Of a stretch of 64,000 bases of DNA, positions 53,664-64,000 are shown in pieces. Made by a program: the position numbers and the translations under genes. The stretch is from Pedobacter sp. BAL39 (GTDB lineage Bacteria; Bacteroidota; Bacteroidia; Sphingobacteriales; Sphingobacteriaceae). Location: positions 124,001 to 188,000 of the forward strand of contig NZ_ABCM01000011.1 of assembly GCF_000170795.1 (NCBI RefSeq). The letters run 5' to 3'. The notes under the pieces were generated by a model. The model was not told the DNA's origin. It saw nothing but the letters and a program-made list of their open reading frames with translations, and did not search any database. Numbering within the stretch: position 1 is the stretch's first letter; the number at the start of each line of letters is the position of its first letter.

Positions 53664-54782
53664 ATGAGAATTGGTTTTGATGGAAAAAGAGCAGCAAATA
53701 ACTTAACCGGACTGGGAAATTACAGCCGCTCTATCATTGCGCAACTGTCGCAGTTTTTCCCTCAAAACCAATACTTGGTTTATACGCCAAAAATGAAAGA
53801 CCACGCTCAGGTCAGGCATTTTATGGCAACCAAAAATATTGAAGCCAGATTTCCGAAGTACCGAAAATTCCTCTGGAGAACATTTGGCATCAAAAGACAA
53901 CTTATTGATGATCAGGTTGCACTCTTTCATGGCTTGAGCCACGAAATCCCTGTAGGGATACAACAAACCGGAATCCCCTCAGTAGTAACCGTTCACGACC
54001 TGATCTTCCTAAAATTCCCTCAATATTTTGGTCGCATAGACCGATGGATCTATACGCTGAAATGCCGCTACGCATGCAAACATGCCGACAGAATTGTAGC
54101 CATCAGTGAATGTACAAAAAGGGACATCATTACCTTTTTCAATACACCTGAAGACCAGATTGATGTCGTATACCAGAGCTGCGATGACAGCTTCAAGACT
54201 CCGGCAACAGCAAGTGTAAAAGCTGCTGTTAAAGAAAAGTATCAGCTTCCTGATCAGTTTATACTTAATGTGGGAACCATTGAAACCCGGAAAAACCTGG
54301 TAACGCTGATCAAGGCGTTAAAAAACATAAATCCGCATTACCAGCTTGTTGTGATTGGCAAACAGACTGCATACATGAAACAGGTGGAGGAAGAGCTGAA
54401 AGCACAGCAACTGCAATCAAGGGTCATCTTTTTGAGCAACATTCCTTTTCAAGACCTACCCGTCATCTACCAGCTGTCCTCCGTTTTTGCATATCCTTCG
54501 GTATATGAAGGATTTGGAATTCCGATCATTGAGGCGCTGTATTCAGGTGTTCCCGTGGTTGCCGCAACAGGCTCCTGCCTGGAGGAGGCCGGGGGACCGG
54601 CGAGCTTATACGTACCACCTGATGATGACCAAGCCCTCGCAAAAGCCATCAACAGCATCATCGAAGACCCTGTTTTGAGCACAAAAATGATAACCGAGGG
54701 CATTCAATATGTACAGCGGTTTAACAACCATATTGTTAGCACGGAGCTGATGAATGTTTATCAGCGCGTTTTCTCACAGTAG
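53664..54782 (+). CDS. Glycosyltransferase, GT4/GT1 family
   Basis: 372 residues. Two Rossmann domains; the GT-B donor motif YPSVYEGFGIPIIEAL with E-x7-E and the loop GVPVVAATGSCLEEAGG is intact, and the N-terminal part has FDGKRAANNLTGLGNYSRS, which resembles mannosyl/galactosyl transferases of capsule or exopolysaccharide synthesis. It is not clustered with other envelope genes and follows dapD by five bases, so they may be cotranscribed. Acceptor and donor cannot be predicted. Confidence 0.92.
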   Translation: MRIGFDGKRAANNLTGLGNYSRSIIAQLSQFFPQNQYLVYTPKMKDHAQVRHFMATKNIEARFPKYRKFLWRTFGIKRQLIDDQVALFHGLSHEIPVGIQQTGIPSVVTVHDLIFLKFPQYFGRIDRWIYTLKCRYACKHADRIVAISECTKRDIITFFNTPEDQIDVVYQSCDDSFKTPATASVKAAVKEKYQLPDQFILNVGTIETRKNLVTLIKALKNINPHYQLVVIGKQTAYMKQVEEELKAQQLQSRVIFLSNIPFQDLPVIYQLSSVFAYPSVYEGFGIPIIEALYSGVPVVAATGSCLEEAGGPASLYVPPDDDQALAKAINSIIEDPVLSTKMITEGIQYVQRFNNHIVSTELMNVYQRVFSQ

Positions 54783-54827
54783 AAAAGATCTAATGCCATT
54801 ACGGAGTTACCTGACAAACAAAATCCT

Positions 54828-55394
54828 ATGTTAAAGACAGAAATTGATAAAACACTGCAAATTTTAAAAGATGGAGGGGTCATCCTCTATCCTACTGATA
54901 CGGTTTGGGGACTGGGCTGCGATGCCACAAATGAACAGGCTGTAGAGAGAATCAATGACATCAAAGCACGTAGCAGCGACAAGAGTTTTATCGTCCTCCT
55001 GGATACGGATGCCAAGCTGCAAAGTTACATCGCTGAGGTACCCGATGTCGCCTACGACCTGATTGAATATGCGGAAAACCCATTGACATTGGTGTTTCCC
55101 GGAGCGAAGAACCTTGCGAAAAATGTCATTAATGCAGATGGTAGTGTGGGGATCAGGATTGTAAAACACGGCTTCTGCCAGCAATTGCTGCAACGATTCC
55201 GTAAACCGATTACCTCGACATCCGCAAATAAATCGGGTTTGCCCGCTCCGGCTTATTTCGACGAGATTAGTGAGGAGATTAAACAGGCGGTCGACTATGT
55301 AGTGGACTGGGAACAGGAGCTCCGCATCAACAAAAAACCTTCTACCATCATGAAATTAGCTCCGGGAGGTCAATTTTCCTTTATTAGAAAGTAA
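54828..55394 (+). CDS. L-threonylcarbamoyladenylate synthase (Sua5/YciO/YrdC)
   Basis: 188 residues. The YrdC core is seen in [42 protein letters not shown] and GSVGIRIV ... [10 protein letters not shown], with the usual ATP/threonine pocket. It makes the carbamoyladenylate used for t6A modification of ANN-decoding tRNAs. It lies 45 bases after the glycosyltransferase gene and 25 before the next tRNA-processing gene, forming part of a plus-strand cluster of translation-related genes that ends with miaA. Confidence 0.94.
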   Translation: MLKTEIDKTLQILKDGGVILYPTDTVWGLGCDATNEQAVERINDIKARSSDKSFIVLLDTDAKLQSYIAEVPDVAYDLIEYAENPLTLVFPGAKNLAKNVINADGSVGIRIVKHGFCQQLLQRFRKPITSTSANKSGLPAPAYFDEISEEIKQAVDYVVDWEQELRINKKPSTIMKLAPGGQFSFIRK

Positions 55395-55419
55395 GTTTTA
55401 TTACTTTTGTAACTCATTA

Positions 55420-56826
55420 ATGGAAAAACATTTACAACATCCTGTATTTAAAGTCCTTGCCAACATTGCGCATACACAACAAACAGAAGCTTATGTCATA
55501 GGCGGTTATGTGAGGGACATCTTCCTCAGCAGACCATCAAAAGACATTGATATCGTCGTGTTGGGCAATGGTATTGATTTTGCCGAAGCTGCTGGCAGGC
55601 AACTGAGAACCAAAGTGGCCGTATTCAAAAATTTCGGCACAGCAATGTTGAAAACGCAGGATCTGGAAATAGAGTTTGTTGGTGCACGTAAGGAATCCTA
55701 CCGTGCCGACTCACGCAAGCCTATTGTGGAAAATGGCACCATTCAAGATGACCAATTGAGGCGCGACTTTACCATTAACGCACTGGCAATTTCCTTAAAC
55801 GCCGACAACTATGCTGCGCTGGTAGACCCCTTTGACGGAATAACGGATCTGAAAAATAAACTGATCAGGACACCTCTGGATCCGGAAATTACCTTTTCTG
55901 ATGATCCCTTAAGAATGATGCGTGCCATTCGTTTTGCCGCGCAGCTGGGTTTCTCTATTGATCACCAGGCCATTGAGGCTATCAAAAAACAAAAAGAAAG
56001 AATCGGTATTGTTTCAAAAGAACGTATTACGGATGAACTCAATAAAATCATTCTGTCAAAGTTGCCGTCTGTTGGTTTTAAATATTTATTTGATACCGGG
56101 TTACTGCACCTGATATTCCCTCAGATGGCCAATCTCTACGGGGTGGAGATCATCAATGGAAAAGGTCACAAGGACAACTTCTACCATACCCTTCAGGTAC
56201 TGGACAATATCTGTGAAGCCACAGATGACATCTGGTTAAGGTGGGCAGCCATCCTGCATGACATTGCTAAGCCAGCTACAAAACGTTTTGAAGAGGGACA
56301 TGGCTGGACATTCCATGGTCATGAAGATAAGGGTGCGCGCATGGTGCCACAAATTTTTGGACAACTGAAACTTCCACTTAATGAAAAGATGAAGTACGTA
56401 CAAAAGCTGGTACAGCTACATCTACGCCCGATCGTGCTTGCCCAAGAAGTGGTCACGGATTCTGCAGTACGCAGGTTGCTCTTCGATGCCGGAGAGGATA
56501 TCGAGAGCTTGATGATGCTCTGCAATGCCGATGTAACCACCAAAAATGAATACAAGGTTAAAAAATATAGAAACAACTTTGAGCTGGTCAAACAAAAACT
56601 CAAAGATGTGGAAGAACGCGACAAAATCCGCAACTGGCAACCTCCGATTACAGGAAACGACATCATGCAAATCTTTGGACTGACGGCCGGAAAAGAAGTT
56701 GGCCTGATAAAAAATGCCATCCGGGAGGCAATTCTTGAAGGGGAAATAACAAACTCCTATGATGAAGCGTTACAGTTTATGCTTGAAAAAGCTAAGCAGT
56801 TTGGACTAGTTCCGGTAAAGCAGTAA
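55420..56826 (+). CDS. CCA-adding/poly(A) polymerase family nucleotidyltransferase with HD domain
   Basis: 468 residues. Class II nucleotidyltransferase motif [21 protein letters not shown] with D42 and D44, the [10 protein letters not shown] motif that selects CTP/ATP, and a C-terminal HD domain (LHDIAKP, with [11 protein letters not shown]). Such proteins in Bacteroidota serve as tRNA CCA-adding enzymes; the poly(A) polymerase alternative cannot be excluded from sequence alone. It follows the Sua5 gene by 25 bases. Confidence 0.93.
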   Translation: MEKHLQHPVFKVLANIAHTQQTEAYVIGGYVRDIFLSRPSKDIDIVVLGNGIDFAEAAGRQLRTKVAVFKNFGTAMLKTQDLEIEFVGARKESYRADSRKPIVENGTIQDDQLRRDFTINALAISLNADNYAALVDPFDGITDLKNKLIRTPLDPEITFSDDPLRMMRAIRFAAQLGFSIDHQAIEAIKKQKERIGIVSKERITDELNKIILSKLPSVGFKYLFDTGLLHLIFPQMANLYGVEIINGKGHKDNFYHTLQVLDNICEATDDIWLRWAAILHDIAKPATKRFEEGHGWTFHGHEDKGARMVPQIFGQLKLPLNEKMKYVQKLVQLHLRPIVLAQEVVTDSAVRRLLFDAGEDIESLMMLCNADVTTKNEYKVKKYRNNFELVKQKLKDVEERDKIRNWQPPITGNDIMQIFGLTAGKEVGLIKNAIREAILEGEITNSYDEALQFMLEKAKQFGLVPVKQ

Positions 56827-56876
56827 TACAAATAGATAATATTTTTTTTAATTTTATAGCTACAAAAAGAGTACAG

Positions 56877-57533
56877 ATGGCAATTTATAGATTTAGAATA
56901 AGTTTTGAAGATTTCGATGAAGTAGTAAGGGAAATAGATATAAAATCAAACCAGACCTTTGAAGATTTACATCGTGCGGTACATCGCTCTACAGGATATG
57001 TTGCTGAAAAATCGTCATCGTTCTTTGTCAGCACCGACAACTGGATTAAAGGTGATGAAATTGCCTTCCTACCAAATCAGCGGAAAATTGACAGGGGTGT
57101 TACGCTCATGGAAAAAGCGAAGCTCAGCAGCTTTATCGAAGATCCACACCAGAAGTTTTATTACATCTATAATTTCGACAGACCTTTCGACTTCCACGTA
57201 GAACTAGTAAAAATTATCCTGGAAACAGATCCAAACCTGGAATATCCCGTATTGATTAAAAGTACAGGTGAAGCACCTAAAATCATCGAAAAAGACAATT
57301 TCGGTGCGGTAGCAGTCGCAGCAACACCTGCCTCCACCGATTTTGACTTCCTCAATGAAATGGACTTCGTACCTGAAGATACGGAAGAGCTGGAAGCAAT
57401 GGGCGGACGCGGCATCAATGCGGAAGAAAAAGCAGATGACGACACAGAAGATGAAGGGGATGACAGCGACGATTTCTCTGATGATGACAATGGTTATGAT
57501 GAAGAAGATTTCGATAGCAAAGATGACTATTAA
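56877..57533 (+). CDS. pRiA4b ORF-3-like protein with acidic tail
   Basis: 218 residues. Residues 1-110 match the plasmid pRiA4b ORF-3/IS1096 passenger-type fold: YRFRISFEDFDEVVREIDI, FEDLHRAVHRSTGY, SSSFFVSTDNWIKGDEIA and KFYYIYNFDRPFDFHVEL. The last ~55 residues are nearly all Asp/Glu (DDDTEDEGDDSDDFSDDD). No transposase or inverted repeats flank it, so it is a resident gene, not a live element. Function is unknown in the family. It ends seven bases before miaA and may be cotranscribed with it. Confidence 0.8.
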   Translation: MAIYRFRISFEDFDEVVREIDIKSNQTFEDLHRAVHRSTGYVAEKSSSFFVSTDNWIKGDEIAFLPNQRKIDRGVTLMEKAKLSSFIEDPHQKFYYIYNFDRPFDFHVELVKIILETDPNLEYPVLIKSTGEAPKIIEKDNFGAVAVAATPASTDFDFLNEMDFVPEDTEELEAMGGRGINAEEKADDDTEDEGDDSDDFSDDDNGYDEEDFDSKDDY

Positions 57534-57539
57534 TGCCTC

Positions 57540-58463
57540 ATGATGGCATCTGATAAAACACTCATCGTTGTTGTCGGTCCTACAGGAATTGGAAAAACTG
57601 CGCTGGCCATTGAGCTGGCGCAGCACTTTTCCACCGAAATCATCTCCGCAGATTCCAGGCAATTTTTTAAGGAAATGGAAATTGGAACTGCAAAACCTTC
57701 AGCCGGAGAACTACTAGCTGCACCTCATCACTTCATCAACTCAAATAGCATCACACAGCTTTTCAGTACCGGAGACTTTGAAATCCAGGCGTTGAACCTG
57801 ATTGACAAGCTTTTTAAAGAACATCAGCTGCTGATTATGGTTGGTGGCTCAGGCCTATACATTGACGCGGTATGTAACGGCCTTGATGATCTCCCGGAAA
57901 CTGATCTTCAGATCAGGGAACAACTCAATAAAAAACTTGCTGAGGAAGGCCTTCAGGCCATTCAGGAGCAGCTTAAAACGGTAGACCCTGAGTACTATGA
58001 CAAAGTTGATCAATCCAACCCTCAGCGGATGATCAGGGGGCTCGAATTTTTCCTCTCTATTGGACAGAAACTCTCCTCCTACCTCACCAATACCAAGAAA
58101 GAGAGGCCTTTCAACACCATCAAAATCGGACTGAACATGGACCGGGATAAACTCTATGAGCGCATCAACCATAGGGTAGACTGCATGATGGAGGCTGGGC
58201 TAATGCAGGAGGTCGAAAGGCTACAGCCCTTCCGTCAATACAATGCACTAAATACGGTCGGTTATTCCGAACTGTTCGATTACCTGGATGGAAATTCCAG
58301 CCTGCAGGAGGCTGTCGCCAAAATCAAGCAGAACACACGCCGCTTTGCAAAAAGACAGCTCACCTGGTTCAGGAGGGACAACAGCACCGCCTGGTTTGAA
58401 CCCACTGACAGTGCCGCTGTTATTCATCACATCGAGACCTTGTTAATTAAGGCATTGGATTAA
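57540..58463 (+). CDS. miaA: tRNA dimethylallyltransferase
   Basis: 307 residues. P-loop GPTGIGKT at 13-20 and the tRNA-binding segment ISADSRQFFKEMEIGTAKPS. It adds a dimethylallyl group to A37 of tRNAs reading U-starting codons. The start may also be the next Met one codon later. The stop overlaps the convergent DUF3467 stop (58460-58463, TTAA). Confidence 0.95.
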   Translation: MMASDKTLIVVVGPTGIGKTALAIELAQHFSTEIISADSRQFFKEMEIGTAKPSAGELLAAPHHFINSNSITQLFSTGDFEIQALNLIDKLFKEHQLLIMVGGSGLYIDAVCNGLDDLPETDLQIREQLNKKLAEEGLQAIQEQLKTVDPEYYDKVDQSNPQRMIRGLEFFLSIGQKLSSYLTNTKKERPFNTIKIGLNMDRDKLYERINHRVDCMMEAGLMQEVERLQPFRQYNALNTVGYSELFDYLDGNSSLQEAVAKIKQNTRRFAKRQLTWFRRDNSTAWFEPTDSAAVIHHIETLLIKALD

Positions 58464-58774
58464 GCCTGTGCTGTCGGTCCACCAAAACCAAAAGGAAAGC
58501 TTGGATGCTCCTCCGGTGTCTTTATACGGCCGTTAGCGGCTTCAAACTTTTCAACATTTTCCTGCATGGCGCCCAATAACCGTTTTGCGTGTTCAGGTGT
58601 CAGGATGATCCTAGATTTCACTCTCGCTTTAGGCACCCCAGGCATCACCCTGATAAAGTCAAGTACAAACTCTGTATTGGAATGGGTGATGATTGCCAGA
58701 TTTGAAAAAATACCCTCTGCCACTTCTTCAGAAAGTTCAATATTTATTTGATTGTCATTTTGTTGTTCTTCCAT
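58460..58774 (-). CDS. DUF3467 family protein
   Basis: 104 residues, the whole length of the DUF3467 family: INIELSEEVAEGIFSNLAIITHS, FVLDFIRVMPGVPKARVKSRIILTPEHAKRLL, and a C-terminal Phe/Gly-rich FPFGFGG. Found widely in Bacteroidota beside RNA polymerase genes; its function is unknown. It is codirectional with rpoC but upstream of it is its own control; a terminator lies between rpoC and this gene. Confidence 0.88.
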   Translation of the reverse strand: MEEQQNDNQINIELSEEVAEGIFSNLAIITHSNTEFVLDFIRVMPGVPKARVKSRIILTPEHAKRLLGAMQENVEKFEAANGRIKTPEEHPSFPFGFGGPTAQA

Positions 58775-58843
58775 AATACAAAAATACCGCTTTAATTTTG
58801 ATTAAGTTATGTAAAAAAGGATTTACTGAAAAAGATCAGGCAC

Positions 58844-58880
58844 AAAAAAATCCCCCAAACTCTATCAGAAGGGGGATTTT
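58844..58880 (-). terminator. Rho-independent terminator of the rpoB-rpoC operon
   Basis: AAAATCCCCC (58847-58856) pairs with GGGGGATTTT (58871-58880), 14-nt loop. On the minus strand it is followed by TTTTTTT. It lies 20 bases after the rpoC stop. Confidence 0.9.
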
Positions 58881-58899
58881 ATAACAGTTATACTTCCGC

Positions 58900-61800
58900 T
58901 TATGCTTCTATTTCCTCTTGTTTCGAAGCAAGCAATTTATCATATTCTTCCTGAGAACCTACGATGATTCTCTCGTATCCGCGTACACCTGTACCTGAAG
59001 GGATCAAGTGTCCAACGATTACGTTTTCTTTCAGTCCAAGCATGCTGTCACGTTTACCAGCGATTGCGGCTTCGTTAAGCACTTTTGTAGTTTCCTGGAA
59101 GGAAGCTGCAGAGATGAATGATTTCGTACCCAATGATGCACGTGTGATACCTTGCAGTACTGAACTCGCAGTTGCAGGTCTTGCATCGCGAACTTCAATT
59201 TGCTTTAGATCTTTACGTTTCAATTGAGAGTTTTCATCTCTTAGCTTACGTAATGAAACAATCTGACCAGGTTTAACCGTATTTGAATCACCAGCATCTA
59301 CCACAACTTTCTTGTCATAGATCTCATCATTCTCAATCATGAAGTCCCAACGGTCTACAGAGTTGTTCTCTAAGAAAATGGTATCTCCCGGATCCTCGAT
59401 GTGAACCTTCTGCATCATCTGGTGAACAATCACCTCGAAGTGTTTATCATTGATTTTCACACCTTGCAGACGGTAAACTTCCTGAATACCATTTACCAGG
59501 TATTCCTGAACCGCTGCAGGCCCTTTAATGGCAAGGATATCCGCAGGTGAAATTGATCCGTCAGAAAGAGGCATACCAGCCTTCACAAAGTCATTATCCT
59601 GTACCAGGATGTGTTTAGACAATGGAACCAGGTATTTTTTAACCTCACCGTCTTTGGACTCAATAGTCATCTCACGATTACCACGTTTCACACCACCTAA
59701 AGTTACCACACCATCAATCTCTGTTACTACAGCAGGGTTTGAAGGATTACGTGCCTCGAAAAGCTCCGTTACGCGTGGCAAACCACCCGTGATATCTCTT
59801 GTTTTACCAGTTGCGCGAGGGATCTTAACCAGGATCTGACCAGTCTGAACAGCATCACCCTCGTCGATGGCAATATGCGCACCAACAGGAATGTTATAAG
59901 CCCTGATCAATTCACCTTTCTTGTCAACAACACGTACAGAAGGGTTTTTAGTTTTATCACGAGTATCGATAATTACTTTTTCACGGTGACCAGTCTGCTC
60001 ATCCGACTCCTCGCGGAAGGTTACACCTTCAACTATAGCTTCGAACTCAATCTTACCAGCAAATTCCGAGATAATTACCGCATTATATGGATCCCATGAA
60101 CAAATCTTATCGCCTTTAGTGATGGTTGCACCGTCTTCAACAAACAAGAATGCACCGTAAGGAATGTTATTGGTCATGATCACCTTATTGGTACCCGGCT
60201 CAACAATTTTGAACTCACCCGAACGTCCCAATACGATTTGAGTATCACCTTCTTCAGTTTTTGTAGCCACTGTACGCACATTCTCAAATTCAATGATACC
60301 ATCAAATTTAGCTGTGATCTGAGATTCTGCAGCGATGTTCGACGCAGTACCCCCAACGTGGAACGTACGTAATGTCAGCTGCGTACCCGGCTCACCGATC
60401 GACTGTGCAGCAATTACACCGACAGCCTCACCTTTCTGAACACGTTTACCTGTTGCAAGGTTACGTCCGTAACATAAGGCACAAACACCGCGCTTATTCT
60501 CACATGTCAATACTGAACGGATTTCGATACCTTCTAACGGAGACTCATCAATTGCTTTTGCAATATCTTCATCAATATCCTGTCCGGCACTCACCAGCAG
60601 TGAACCATCCAGAGGGTTAAATACATCGTGCAGTGAGATACGACCCAATACTCTGTCGTACAACGGCTCAACAATATCCTCATTGTCTTTCAGGGCAGTA
60701 GTATACATACCTCTCAAAGTACCGCAATCTTCAGCATTTACAATCATATCCTGCGCCACATCATGGAGACGACGAGTCAGGTAACCAGCATCGGCAGTTT
60801 TTAACGCTGTATCCGCCAAACCTTTACGCGCACCGTGGGTAGAGATAAAGTATTCTAATACTGACAATCCTTCTTTAAAGTTAGAGAGGATCGGGTTTTC
60901 GATAATCTCACCACCAGAACCTGATTTCTGAGGCTTAGCCATCAGACCACGCATTCCGCAAAGCTGACGAATCTGCTCTTTAGAACCACGTGCCCCGGAG
61001 TCAAGCATCATATATACAGAGTTGAATCCTTGGTTGTCGCTCGATAACTGTGTCATTACGAATGAAGTCAGACGGTTATTGATACGGGTCCAGATATCAA
61101 TAATCTGATTGTAACGCTCGTTGTTGGTAATGAATCCCATGTTATAGTTATTCCTTACTTCATCAACCTCTGCAGAAGCCTGCTCCAATAGCGCATGTTT
61201 CTCAACAGGGATGTTCACATCCTGAAGGTTGAACGAAAGACCTCCTCTGAAGGCCATCTGGAATCCTAATTCTTTGATGTCATCAAGGAACCTTGACGCA
61301 CGCGCCATACCTGTAGTTTTCACTACATGTCCAATGATATCACGAAGGGATTTTTTAGTCAGCAATTCGTTTATGTATCCTACTTCTTCCGGAACCATTT
61401 GGTTAAACAGTACACGTCCTACAGTGGTATCCAACAATTTGTTAACAATTGTTCCATCCTCCAGTTTCACATTCACTTTCACTTTGATGAACGCATGAAG
61501 ATCAATACGTTTCTCATTGTAAGCGATGATCACTTCTTCCGGAGAATAGAAAGAGAAATCCTGCCCTTTAACAACACGGCTCTCATCGGTTCTGCGGCCT
61601 TTAGTAATGTAGTAAAGACCTAAAACCATATCCTGCGAAGGAACCGTAATCGGCGTTCCGTTTGCAGGGTTAAGAATGTTGTGTGCAGCTAACATCAATA
61701 CCTGGGCTTCCAGAATCGCAGCATGACCCAAAGGTAAATGCACCGCCATCTGGTCACCATCAAAATCCGCGTTGAATGCCGTACATACCAACGGGTGTAA

Positions 61801-63186
61801 TTGAATCGCTTTACCTTCAACAAGCTTAGGCTGGAACGACTGGATACCCAATCTGTGCAGCGTAGGTGCACGGTTAAGCAATACAGGGTGTCCTTTTAAT
61901 ACGTTTTCCAAGATGTCCCAAACCAGAGGATCTTTTCTATCGACGATTTTCTTCGCAGATTTAACTGTTTTCACAATTCCCCTCTCAATCATCTTACGGA
62001 TGATGAACGGTTTGAACAGCTCTGCAGCCATATCTTTAGGTAAACCACACTCGTGTAATTTCAGGTTAGGACCTACAACAATTACCGAACGTGCTGAATA
62101 ATCCACACGTTTACCTAATAAATTCTGACGGAAACGACCTTGTTTACCTTTAAGAATATCAGAAAGGGATTTAAGGGCACGGTTACCTTCAGTTTTAACT
62201 GCATTTACCTTACGTGAGTTATCGAATAACGAATCCACAGCTTCCTGCAGCATACGTTTTTCATTACGTAAAATTACCTCTGGCGCTTTGATCTCGATCA
62301 AACGTTTTAAACGGTTGTTACGGATGATCACACGACGGTACAGATCGTTCAGATCTGAAGTCGCAAAACGACCACCTTCCAATGGTACTAAAGGACGCAG
62401 CTCAGGTGGAATAACAGGAACGATCTTGATGATCATCCACTCAGGGTTATTCTCGATGCGCGTTCTTGAACCACGGAAAGCCTCAACTACCTGTAAACGT
62501 TTCAAAGCTTCGTTTTTACGTTGCTGAGAAGTTTCGTTTGCAGCCTGGTGACGCAGGTTATATGATAATGTATCTAAATCAATACGTTTCAATAAATCCT
62601 CTAATGCTTCAGCACCCATTTTGGCGATGAATTTATTAGGGTCTTTATCATCAAGATATTGGTTTTCTTTTGGCAACTTATCAAGAATATCAAGATATTC
62701 CTCTTCAGTTAAGAAATCCATATATTGAATACCTTCTTCAGCCATGAATCCTGGCTGAATAACTACGTAACGCTCGTAGTAAATAATCAGGTCTAACCTT
62801 TTTGTAGGTAAGCCTAAAAGATATCCGATTTTGTTTGGCAACGAGCGGAAGTACCAGATGTGCGCAACGGGAACCACCAGGTTGATGTGTCCCATACGCT
62901 CTCTACGCACTTTTTTCTCGGTTACTTCCACACCACAACGGTCACAAACAATACCTTTATAACGGATACGTTTATATTTACCGCAATGACATTCGTAATC
63001 TTTTACCGGACCAAAAATACGCTCACAGAACAAACCATCACGCTCAGGTTTGTAAGTACGGTAATTGATGGTCTCAGGTTTCAACACCTCACCGCTGGAA
63101 CGCTCTAAAATAGCCTCCGGCGACGCCAAGCTAATGGTGATCGAGGTAAAATTGCTTTTTAATTTATTATCCTTTTTGTAAGACAT
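58900..63186 (-). CDS. rpoC: DNA-directed RNA polymerase subunit beta'
   Basis: 1428 residues. Zinc-ribbon start [16 protein letters not shown] near residue 70, the catalytic [15 protein letters not shown] near residue 470 with the three Mg-binding Asp residues, and the trigger-loop region near [13 protein letters not shown]. It is the second gene of the rpoB-rpoC pair, with 75 bases between, and is complete. It ends with a terminator at 58844-58880. Confidence 0.98.
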   Translation of the reverse strand: MSYKKDNKLKSNFTSITISLASPEAILERSSGEVLKPETINYRTYKPERDGLFCERIFGPVKDYECHCGKYKRIRYKGIVCDRCGVEVTEKKVRRERMGHINLVVPVAHIWYFRSLPNKIGYLLGLPTKRLDLIIYYERYVVIQPGFMAEEGIQYMDFLTEEEYLDILDKLPKENQYLDDKDPNKFIAKMGAEALEDLLKRIDLDTLSYNLRHQAANETSQQRKNEALKRLQVVEAFRGSRTRIENNPEWMIIKIVPVIPPELRPLVPLEGGRFATSDLNDLYRRVIIRNNRLKRLIEIKAPEVILRNEKRMLQEAVDSLFDNSRKVNAVKTEGNRALKSLSDILKGKQGRFRQNLLGKRVDYSARSVIVVGPNLKLHECGLPKDMAAELFKPFIIRKMIERGIVKTVKSAKKIVDRKDPLVWDILENVLKGHPVLLNRAPTLHRLGIQSFQPKLVEGKAIQLHPLVCTAFNADFDGDQMAVHLPLGHAAILEAQVLMLAAHNILNPANGTPITVPSQDMVLGLYYITKGRRTDESRVVKGQDFSFYSPEEVIIAYNEKRIDLHAFIKVKVNVKLEDGTIVNKLLDTTVGRVLFNQMVPEEVGYINELLTKKSLRDIIGHVVKTTGMARASRFLDDIKELGFQMAFRGGLSFNLQDVNIPVEKHALLEQASAEVDEVRNNYNMGFITNNERYNQIIDIWTRINNRLTSFVMTQLSSDNQGFNSVYMMLDSGARGSKEQIRQLCGMRGLMAKPQKSGSGGEIIENPILSNFKEGLSVLEYFISTHGARKGLADTALKTADAGYLTRRLHDVAQDMIVNAEDCGTLRGMYTTALKDNEDIVEPLYDRVLGRISLHDVFNPLDGSLLVSAGQDIDEDIAKAIDESPLEGIEIRSVLTCENKRGVCALCYGRNLATGKRVQKGEAVGVIAAQSIGEPGTQLTLRTFHVGGTASNIAAESQITAKFDGIIEFENVRTVATKTEEGDTQIVLGRSGEFKIVEPGTNKVIMTNNIPYGAFLFVEDGATITKGDKICSWDPYNAVIISEFAGKIEFEAIVEGVTFREESDEQTGHREKVIIDTRDKTKNPSVRVVDKKGELIRAYNIPVGAHIAIDEGDAVQTGQILVKIPRATGKTRDITGGLPRVTELFEARNPSNPAVVTEIDGVVTLGGVKRGNREMTIESKDGEVKKYLVPLSKHILVQDNDFVKAGMPLSDGSISPADILAIKGPAAVQEYLVNGIQEVYRLQGVKINDKHFEVIVHQMMQKVHIEDPGDTIFLENNSVDRWDFMIENDEIYDKKVVVDAGDSNTVKPGQIVSLRKLRDENSQLKRKDLKQIEVRDARPATASSVLQGITRASLGTKSFISAASFQETTKVLNEAAIAGKRDSMLGLKENVIVGHLIPSGTGVRGYERIIVGSQEEYDKLLASKQEEIEA

Positions 63187-63261
63187 AGCTCTTTTGTTTG
63201 AAAGTTGAAAAATTTAAAAAGTTGGGATGCAATGAACATCCCAACAAAATAACTTTCAACA

Positions 63262-64000
<739 letters not shown>

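Noticed and set aside
57430..57530. Acidic tail as a low-complexity artefact
   Set aside because: It is in frame with a recognisable domain and ends in a proper stop, so I keep it as part of the protein.

Overview
The window looks like chromosomal DNA of a Bacteroidota bacterium of the family Sphingobacteriaceae, most likely Pedobacter or a close relative. This rests on SusC/SusD pairs, a T9SS type A sorting domain, lipoproteins with signal peptidase II motifs, promoters resembling TTTG/TTG-N19-23-TAnnTTTG, few Shine-Dalgarno sites, and the style of the rpoB/rpoC, gyrB, dapD and dnaE genes. The genus is inferred from protein style; no search was run. No tRNA, rRNA, CRISPR array, insertion sequence or phage gene was recognised.

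Layout. 1-12.3 kb is accessory: the 3' end of a SusD gene, a lipoprotein, a two-gene YeeE/YedE-type transporter, a serine hydrolase, an AraC regulator, a 0.9 kb gene-poor stretch with an 11-bp tandem repeat and a mirrored arm, a lipoprotein, an HD phosphohydrolase, a divergent DoxX/HxlR pair around a dyad-rich operator, a secreted PPC-domain protein and an unknown membrane-anchored protein. 10.8-26 kb is a polysaccharide utilisation locus: a ricin-GH43 enzyme, a sensor kinase and AraC-type response regulator made as two proteins (a split hybrid two-component system), the operon IPT/NHL lipoprotein-SusC-SusD-DUF1735 protein, and a GH105 unsaturated uronyl hydrolase. GH43 plus GH105 suggests a pectin-like substrate such as arabinan-decorated rhamnogalacturonan, but no lyase is visible.

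26-41 kb: a Kup potassium transporter, a short T9SS-sorted protein, a tight FAH-family/M23 peptidase/Bcp operon, a hybrid histidine kinase, a sugar MFS transporter, then a co-directional run of split transketolase, ECF-like sigma factor, a probable anti-sigma protein with a triplicated motif, a periplasmic Spy-like protein and a class III aminotransferase, followed by convergent DUF58 and thioredoxin genes. 41-64 kb is mainly housekeeping: DnaE with a fused proofreading exonuclease, lipocalin, malate dehydrogenase with an overlapping retropepsin-like gene, GyrB, an OmpH-like lipoprotein, guanine deaminase overlapping EcsC, Hsp15-like S4 protein, DapD, a glycosyltransferase, Sua5/YrdC, a CCA/poly(A) polymerase-family enzyme, a pRiA4b-ORF3-like acidic protein, MiaA, DUF3467, RpoC and the C-terminal part of RpoB, which runs off the window.

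I did not find a clear-cut new defence or mobile system. The best candidates for undescribed biology are the sigma/triplicate-motif/Spy-like module downstream of transketolase, the Cys-containing HxlR-DoxX switch, the split HTCS with candidate operators in the PUL, and the mirrored 11-bp repeat element.
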